From Caryophanales bacterium UBA2450 (GTDB lineage Bacteria; Bacillota_I; Bacilli_A; RFN20; CAG-826): DNA of 10,698 bases. This document shows, piece after piece, positions 5,565 to 10,698 of this stretch (within the stretch, counting starts at the first letter, position 1; the number at the start of each line of letters is the position of its first letter). Both the position numbers and the translations under genes were made by a program. Where the stretch lies: assembly GCA_002342545.1 (NCBI GenBank), contig DDQE01000027.1, positions 1-10,698 of the forward strand, read 5' to 3'. The notes beneath the pieces were generated by a model, which worked only from the letters and a program-made list of their open reading frames with translations, did not search any database and was not told the DNA's origin.

Positions 5565-8500
5565 ATGTTCATTCCTCTAAGAATTATCTCTGGATATTCA
5601 TTCCTACAAAGTGGATTAACTATGGAGAAAATATCTCGTAGTGTTTTTTCTAATGGATATTTAGGAGCGGGACTCGAAGATTTTAATTATTTATATGGTG
5701 TTCCTCATTTTTTTGAGGAGATGAATAAAATCAAAAAGAAAGCCATTATTGGTATATCAGTTTTAATTAACGATTATTCTTTAGTGCTTTATGCCTTAAA
5801 TGAAGATGGCTATAAAAATTTAATTAAAGTATCAGCACTTACTTCTAAAGGAGAATCAGTAGAAGATTATCTATTAGATAATCACTCTGGCTTATTAGGT
5901 GTATTAGAAGCTAACTATAACGCCTTTCCACTTGAATTTGATAATCCTGGCTTCGCTAAAAAAGTCGCCAAATTATCTAACTTAGTAGATACATTCTATA
6001 TCGGAGTAGAAGTTAATGATAAAAGTGATATTCCTTATATAGAAAAAGTTAGAGAATTTGCCTCTAATCACGCTTATCAAACAGTGGCTTTTCCTCGAAT
6101 TCAATATCAAAAGAAAAATGAGGCGATTACTTTAGATATCTTAAACGCCATTGATAAAGGGGAGAAAATCGAAGAAAAAGTTAAATCAGGAGAACAGTAT
6201 TTTAAGTCAATCGAAGCCTTCGAATCTTTATATAATAAAGAAGAAATTGACTTGACCGTAAAAATACTAGAGTCCACTACTTTTGATTTTAATAAAAAAC
6301 GTGGTGAATTATATCACTATCCAGTAAGTGACTCAGTTGATACTTTAAAAAGAAAAGTTCATCAAGGATTAAAAGATAAAGGGATTCTAGATCAAAAACA
6401 TATTGAAAGATGTAAAAAGGAACTTGATGTCATTATTGAAATGGGGTTCCAAGATTATTTCTTAATTGTTTCTGATTATGTGAATTACGCAAAAAATAAC
6501 GATATTTTAGTTGGCCCAGGAAGAGGTTCCGCAGCGGGGTCACTAGTCTCATACTGCTTAAACATTACTGAAGTAGACCCATTAGATTATGATTTACAGT
6601 TTGAAAGATTTTTAAATAAAGCGAGAAAAACCATGCCAGATATCGATGTTGACTTTATGGACACCAAGCGAGAAGACATGGTCGAATATATGAGAAAGAC
6701 ATATGGAAACGATAAAGTGGCCTACATTGTCGCTATTCAAACAATTCAAGCTAAGCAAGCTCTTCGAGACATTGGAAGAATTTATGATATTCCAACTAGA
6801 CACATCGATTTATTATCTAAATCTATTCCTGATAAAGTTAATTTAAGAGAGGCCTATAAAACTGTTCCTCAATTTAAAACATTAGTCGATAGTGATAAAT
6901 ATTTTTTAGAAATAGTATCTCTAGCGTCTAAAATTGAAGGCTTACCGAGACAAGCTGGGACTCACGCAGCAGGTATTGTTTTAAATCAAGATTCATTAAC
7001 TGATGTAATTCCAGTTACTATTGATTATGAAAATCATTACACTGTGCAATATGAAAAAGACTACCTTGAACCACAAGGAATTCTAAAGATGGACTTTTTA
7101 GCGATTAGAACTTTATCAATTATTGAATATTGTTTACAGCTCGTTAATCAAAATCATCATTTGAATTTAGATTTCTATCATCTTCCTTATCTAGATAAGG
7201 AATGCTTTGAATTATTTAAAAATCTACAGACTATTGGTATTTTCCAACTTGAAAGTTCAGGGATGAAAAATGCGATTAAAATTCTGAAGCCAGAATCATT
7301 TAATGATATTGTCGCCTTAATCGCTTTATTTAGACCCGGACCAATGGATAACATAAAAGATTATGCAGATAGAAAAGCTGGAAGAATCAAACCAAAATAT
7401 TTATCAAAAGATGTCGAAGAAATCTTATCTTCTACTTATGGAGTATTAATCTATCAAGAACAAATCTCTTCTTTAGCTATAAAAATGGCGGGATATTCTC
7501 CAGAAGAGGCAGACTTATTTAGACGCGCAGTGTCTCATAAAGAAAAGACAGTACTAGAAAGTAGTAAGAAACAATTTGTCACTGGCTCCATTAAAAATGG
7601 ATATACAGAAAAAGACGCGACTCAGATGTTTAATAACATCTTAAAATTCGCCAATTACGGATTTAATAAATCTCACGCGGTGGTATATGCGATTATTGCC
7701 TGTCGAATGGCCTATTTAAAATACCATTACCCACTTGAATTTTATGCCTCAATATTGACGATTTCTTCAGGAGGAACTGACGCCAAATTTGGCGACTATG
7801 TCTCTGAACTAAAGAAAAGAAAATTAAAAGTATTACTTCCTGATATAAATAAAAGTGACAAACACTTTGTCATAGACAAAGATGGACTATTATTCCCACT
7901 CAATATGATTAGAGGGGTAAACGTTGATGTCACTAATAAGATAATTGATGAAAGACATTTAAAAGGAGAATTCACTGATTTCTTTAATTATGTGAGCCGT
8001 ATGTATTCTCAAAATGTCAGCGAAACTGTTTTACTAAAAATCATTAATTCCGGAGCGTTAGATATTTTTAATAAGAATCGAGAGACTTTAAGAGCCACTC
8101 TCCACTACGCCTATCAACTCGCGGAACTATCTTTAGATAATGAAGGGCAATTAATATTAGATTCAACTTTAGATCATCAAAAACAATATTTTGAAGTGAA
8201 AGATGATCCACTCACTAATTTAAATTATGAATATGAAGAACTTGGCATAATGTTAAGCGATAATCCGCTCCGCTATAAAAAAGACTTACTTGATAAATTT
8301 AAAGTAGTTAGTATCGCTGATATTGCTAGTTCAGTAGGCTATATTAATATCGCCGGAATTGTCTCTTCAATTAAAGTGATTAAATCAAAGAAAAACAATA
8401 CTTCGATGGCCTTCATGAAAGTGTTTGATGAGGATGGAGAAATTGAAGTTATTGTCTTTGCAAAAGTATATGAAAGAGTGTTTTCTCTTTTAGAGAAAAA

Positions 8501-8588
8501 TAACATCTTATTAATTAATGGACGATACGACCAAAAAGAAGATAAAGATAGCTTTATCGCTAATGAAATAAAACTGCTTGAGGAATAA
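5565..8588 (+). CDS. dnaE: DNA polymerase III subunit alpha, DnaE type
   Basis: C-family replicative polymerase. In Firmicutes DnaE extends RNA primers before hand-over to PolC and is error-prone. Domains in order: an N-terminal PHP domain (about 1-200), then palm, fingers and thumb with G-P-G-R-G-S-A-A-G at 317-325, the catalytic pair D361/D363 in P-D-I-D-V-D-F (358-364), the third Asp D510 in K-M-D-F-L, I-F-Q-L-E-S-S-G, L-F-R-P-G-P-M-D and Y-G-F-N-K-S-H-A at 698-705, and a C-terminal OB-fold (about 925-1000) of the tRNA_anti type. It is shorter (1007) than Bacillus DnaE (about 1115). The start is fixed by homology (M-F-I-P-L-R against M-x-F-V-H-L) and has no Shine-Dalgarno. The PHP metal ligands are lost: P4, R6 and I7 replace the His cluster, and F40 replaces the His of T-D-H. 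It is in an operon with polA, 3 bases apart. Confidence 0.96.
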   Translation: MFIPLRIISGYSFLQSGLTMEKISRSVFSNGYLGAGLEDFNYLYGVPHFFEEMNKIKKKAIIGISVLINDYSLVLYALNEDGYKNLIKVSALTSKGESVEDYLLDNHSGLLGVLEANYNAFPLEFDNPGFAKKVAKLSNLVDTFYIGVEVNDKSDIPYIEKVREFASNHAYQTVAFPRIQYQKKNEAITLDILNAIDKGEKIEEKVKSGEQYFKSIEAFESLYNKEEIDLTVKILESTTFDFNKKRGELYHYPVSDSVDTLKRKVHQGLKDKGILDQKHIERCKKELDVIIEMGFQDYFLIVSDYVNYAKNNDILVGPGRGSAAGSLVSYCLNITEVDPLDYDLQFERFLNKARKTMPDIDVDFMDTKREDMVEYMRKTYGNDKVAYIVAIQTIQAKQALRDIGRIYDIPTRHIDLLSKSIPDKVNLREAYKTVPQFKTLVDSDKYFLEIVSLASKIEGLPRQAGTHAAGIVLNQDSLTDVIPVTIDYENHYTVQYEKDYLEPQGILKMDFLAIRTLSIIEYCLQLVNQNHHLNLDFYHLPYLDKECFELFKNLQTIGIFQLESSGMKNAIKILKPESFNDIVALIALFRPGPMDNIKDYADRKAGRIKPKYLSKDVEEILSSTYGVLIYQEQISSLAIKMAGYSPEEADLFRRAVSHKEKTVLESSKKQFVTGSIKNGYTEKDATQMFNNILKFANYGFNKSHAVVYAIIACRMAYLKYHYPLEFYASILTISSGGTDAKFGDYVSELKKRKLKVLLPDINKSDKHFVIDKDGLLFPLNMIRGVNVDVTNKIIDERHLKGEFTDFFNYVSRMYSQNVSETVLLKIINSGALDIFNKNRETLRATLHYAYQLAELSLDNEGQLILDSTLDHQKQYFEVKDDPLTNLNYEYEELGIMLSDNPLRYKKDLLDKFKVVSIADIASSVGYINIAGIVSSIKVIKSKKNNTSMAFMKVFDEDGEIEVIVFAKVYERVFSLLEKNNILLINGRYDQKEDKDSFIANEIKLLEE

Positions 8589-8591
8589 ATT

Positions 8592-10698
8592 ATGGGGAAA
8601 TTAACAATTATTGATGGCAATTCACTTTTATTTAGAGCCTATTTTGCTACCGCATATCCAGGAATGGAAATTATGCGTAATCAAGACGGCGTTCCTACTA
8701 ATGCCATTTTTGCCTTTAGTAATATGATTAACAAAATAATTTCTTCATTAAAAGAAGGAGAAGGAATTATTGTGGCTTTTGACGCCGCTAAACATAATTT
8801 CCGTCATGATGCTTTAGAAACTTATAAAGCTAATAGAAAGCCAGCCCCTAAAGAATTAGTCGAACAATTCCCAATTGCTAGAGATTTTTTAAGAAACTTT
8901 GGTATTTTTCAATTTGAAGAAGAAGGTTTTGAAGGAGATGATATCGCCGGCACTATTGCCAAAAAAGCGGAAGCAGCAGGCTATGAAGTGACAATTTATA
9001 CTTCTGATCGAGATTTCCTCCAATTAGTGGATAATAAAATCACAGTGAACATTATTAGAAAAGGTTTATCTGATGTTGTTGCTATGACTCCAAGTTTAGT
9101 AAAAGAAACATATGGATTTGCGCCAATTCAAATCATTGATTATAAAGGATTAAGAGGAGATAGTAGCGATAATCTTCCTGGTATACCAGGAATTGGAGAA
9201 AAAACTGCGGTTAAATTAATCGAAGAATATGGTTCTTTTGACAATATCATCGCTCACGCTGAGGAAATCAAAGGAAAGGTTGGAGAAGCAATTAAAGAAA
9301 ATAAAGAAATTGGTCGCATTTCTCGAGATTTAGCGATCATTAAAACCGACATTGATTTACCTTTTAGTATTGACGATACAATTTATGAAGGCTATTCCTT
9401 TAAAGCAATAAATGAATTCTGTCAAAAATATGGTCTAAAACAATTCTTATCTAAGGTCTCACCTAAATGGAAAAAAAGTGAGGGAGGAGTTGTTTTAGAA
9501 GTGAACAAAGTTTCTTCTTTAGAAGGATTAGAGTTAGATAGAGAATTTGGCATTGCTTTAGATTATGAAGATTATGAAGATTATTACCGTTCAGAAATAT
9601 TTGGTATGGCATTAAGTGATAAAAAACATCACTACTACATTTCGACTGAAGACGCTAAAAAAGATAAAAAGCTTTTAGAAATTTTACAATCTAGTGAATA
9701 TAAAAAATACTGTTTTGACTATAAGGCTATTAAAGTATCTTTATCTAATAATGACATAGTCATTAACGGATTAGAATTTGATATTTTAATTGCTTCATAT
9801 TTATTAGACACGACGATTAAAAATAGCCCTCAATCTGTCTTTAATTTATATGGAGTAGATATCTCTAGCGAGGCTAAAGAAGATTCAATGAGCCTATTCA
9901 CAAGTGAAAATCCTGACTATACATGTCAAATTGCTTATAATTCATACGCTTTAGCTAGTAAAGTAAAAGCGGAATTAGTAAAAATTTCTACATATGATTT
10001 ATATGAATCTGTGGAATTACCTTTAATTGATACACTTGCGAATATTGAAATTGAAGGCTTCCCACTAGACACAAAAGTATTAGATGAATTTGGAGATGTT
10101 TATAAAGCTAAATTAAAAGAGATAGAACAAGAAATCTATGATTTAGCGGGTGAAAAATTTAATATTTCATCATCTAAACAAACCGCTGCTATTCTATATG
10201 AAAAGCTAGGCTTACCATCAAATAAAAAAGGTTCTACATCTTTTGATAATTTAAAAGAACTTGTCAATAAACATCCAGTGGTTAATAAAATTTTAGAATA
10301 TCGTAAATACTCTAAACTTATTTCCACTTATATCGAAGGATTAAAGCCTCATGTTTATAAAGATGGAAAGATCCATGCTTGCTTTAATCAAGCCTTGACT
10401 CAAACTGGAAGATTATCTTCTTCTAATCCAAATTTACAAAATATTTCGATAAGAGACGAAGAAGGAAAAATGATTAGAAAAGCATTTTATTATCCTCATC
10501 ATGAATATGAGATTTTAAGTCTCGATTATTCTCAAATTGAATTACGTATTTTAGCCCATCTTTCGGGGTGTGAATCTTTAAAGAAAGTTTTTGAATCTAA
10601 CGAAGATATTCATACCGCTACTGCTAAAAAAGTTTTTAACCTAGAAGGAGAACCAACTCCATTACAAAGAAGAAAAGCAAAAGCGGTCAATTTTGGTA
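8592..10698 (+). CDS. polA: DNA polymerase I, 3' end outside the window
   Basis: Repair and Okazaki-fragment processing polymerase. The frame is open for 702 codons to the window edge, in line with a full protein near 850-880 residues. The 5' nuclease domain (1 to about 290) has D8, D64, E115-G-D116-D117 order (E-G-D-D), S-D-R-D (138-141), G-D-S-S-D-N (189-194) and the helix-hairpin G-I-P-G-I-G-E-K-T-A. The middle 3'-5' exonuclease-like domain keeps D324-x-E326 and D376 but has A453 where the Y-x3-D motif (Y449) needs Asp, so proofreading is probably absent. The polymerase domain has T-G-R-L-S-S, motif A (D645 in L-D-Y-S-Q-I-E-L-R) and the start of the O-helix, R-R-x-x-K-A-x-N-F-G. Motif C lies beyond the window. 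GAGG at 8580-8583, inside the dnaE end, is 8 bases from the ATG, indicating coupled translation. Confidence 0.96.
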   Translation, partial: MGKLTIIDGNSLLFRAYFATAYPGMEIMRNQDGVPTNAIFAFSNMINKIISSLKEGEGIIVAFDAAKHNFRHDALETYKANRKPAPKELVEQFPIARDFLRNFGIFQFEEEGFEGDDIAGTIAKKAEAAGYEVTIYTSDRDFLQLVDNKITVNIIRKGLSDVVAMTPSLVKETYGFAPIQIIDYKGLRGDSSDNLPGIPGIGEKTAVKLIEEYGSFDNIIAHAEEIKGKVGEAIKENKEIGRISRDLAIIKTDIDLPFSIDDTIYEGYSFKAINEFCQKYGLKQFLSKVSPKWKKSEGGVVLEVNKVSSLEGLELDREFGIALDYEDYEDYYRSEIFGMALSDKKHHYYISTEDAKKDKKLLEILQSSEYKKYCFDYKAIKVSLSNNDIVINGLEFDILIASYLLDTTIKNSPQSVFNLYGVDISSEAKEDSMSLFTSENPDYTCQIAYNSYALASKVKAELVKISTYDLYESVELPLIDTLANIEIEGFPLDTKVLDEFGDVYKAKLKEIEQEIYDLAGEKFNISSSKQTAAILYEKLGLPSNKKGSTSFDNLKELVNKHPVVNKILEYRKYSKLISTYIEGLKPHVYKDGKIHACFNQALTQTGRLSSSNPNLQNISIRDEEGKMIRKAFYYPHHEYEILSLDYSQIELRILAHLSGCESLKKVFESNEDIHTATAKKVFNLEGEPTPLQRRKAKAVNFG

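Noticed and set aside
6612..6803. Minus-strand open frame inside dnaE
   Set aside because: It is antisense to the conserved catalytic block of dnaE, with no ribosome binding site or recognisable product.
7852..7880. Overlapping short inverted repeats (AAAGTG/CACTTT and GACAAA/TTTGTC/GACAAA) in dnaE
   Set aside because: They look like alternative stems but lie mid-gene in coding sequence with no regulatory context.
8481..8499. Perfect 8-bp inverted repeat TTTTCTCT/AGAGAAAA near the dnaE end
   Set aside because: The stem is mostly A/T, has no T run on either strand and lies in OB-fold coding sequence, so a terminator or attenuator before polA is not supported.
8339..8620. Minus-strand open frame across the dnaE/polA junction
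   Set aside because: It is the complement of the DnaE OB-fold and the PolA start, and its hydrophobic Ser/Ile-rich composition is typical of antisense frames.
10136..10327. Minus-strand open frame inside polA
   Set aside because: It overlaps the conserved PolA thumb region and has no independent support.
62..10698. Possible recoding of TGA to Trp as in mycoplasmas
   Set aside because: Tryptophan codons checked are TGG and all genes are full length under the standard code. The absence of TGA stops among eight genes is too small a sample to argue from.

Overview
The window is a compact, AT-rich piece of a bacterial chromosome that codes almost wall to wall. The likely source is a low-GC Firmicutes/Bacilli-type organism close to the Mollicutes. 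The evidence is the AT bias, a stand-alone Firmicutes-style DnaE of only 1007 residues, an NrnA-type DHH phosphoesterase, and dnaE directly followed by polA, as I recall from Mycoplasma. All visible tryptophans use TGG, no gene needs TGA read as sense, and the eight visible stops are TAA (seven) or TAG (one), so the standard bacterial code fits. I cannot name a genus. Nothing points to a phage, insertion sequence, CRISPR array or defence island.

There are five transcription units. (1) Minus strand, 1409 to 62: a YgjP-type metallopeptidase overlapping a SpoU/TrmH-family 2'-O-ribose methyltransferase by 8 bases, ending at a hairpin terminator at 35-58. (2) Plus strand, 1462-1893: a DUF523/TudS-like iron-sulfur protein that diverges from unit 1 and converges on unit 3. 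(3) Minus strand, 3181 to 1890: a CX5R tyrosine-phosphatase-like protein, then an all-alpha dUTPase. (4) Plus strand, 3271-5472: acetate kinase, then an NrnA-like oligoribonuclease/pAp phosphatase, closed by a terminator at 5491-5519. (5) Plus strand, from 5565 past the right edge: DNA polymerase III alpha (DnaE), then DNA polymerase I (PolA, cut by the window end at about residue 702).

The genes are mainly housekeeping: rRNA modification, nucleotide-pool cleaning, substrate-level ATP formation, small-RNA turnover, replication and repair. The best second-look items are not new gene families. They are: (a) a near-perfect intrinsic terminator for the DUF523 gene that lies inside the oppositely oriented dUTPase coding sequence; (b) a start-site pattern in which four of five operon-first genes have no Shine-Dalgarno and a -10-like box close to the ATG, while every operon-internal gene has a clear Shine-Dalgarno; (c) loss of the metal ligands in the DnaE PHP domain together with loss of one catalytic Asp in the PolA 3'-5' exonuclease domain; (d) a perfect 15-bp dyad in the phosphatase/ackA divergent promoter region. 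I did not find a convincing undescribed system.
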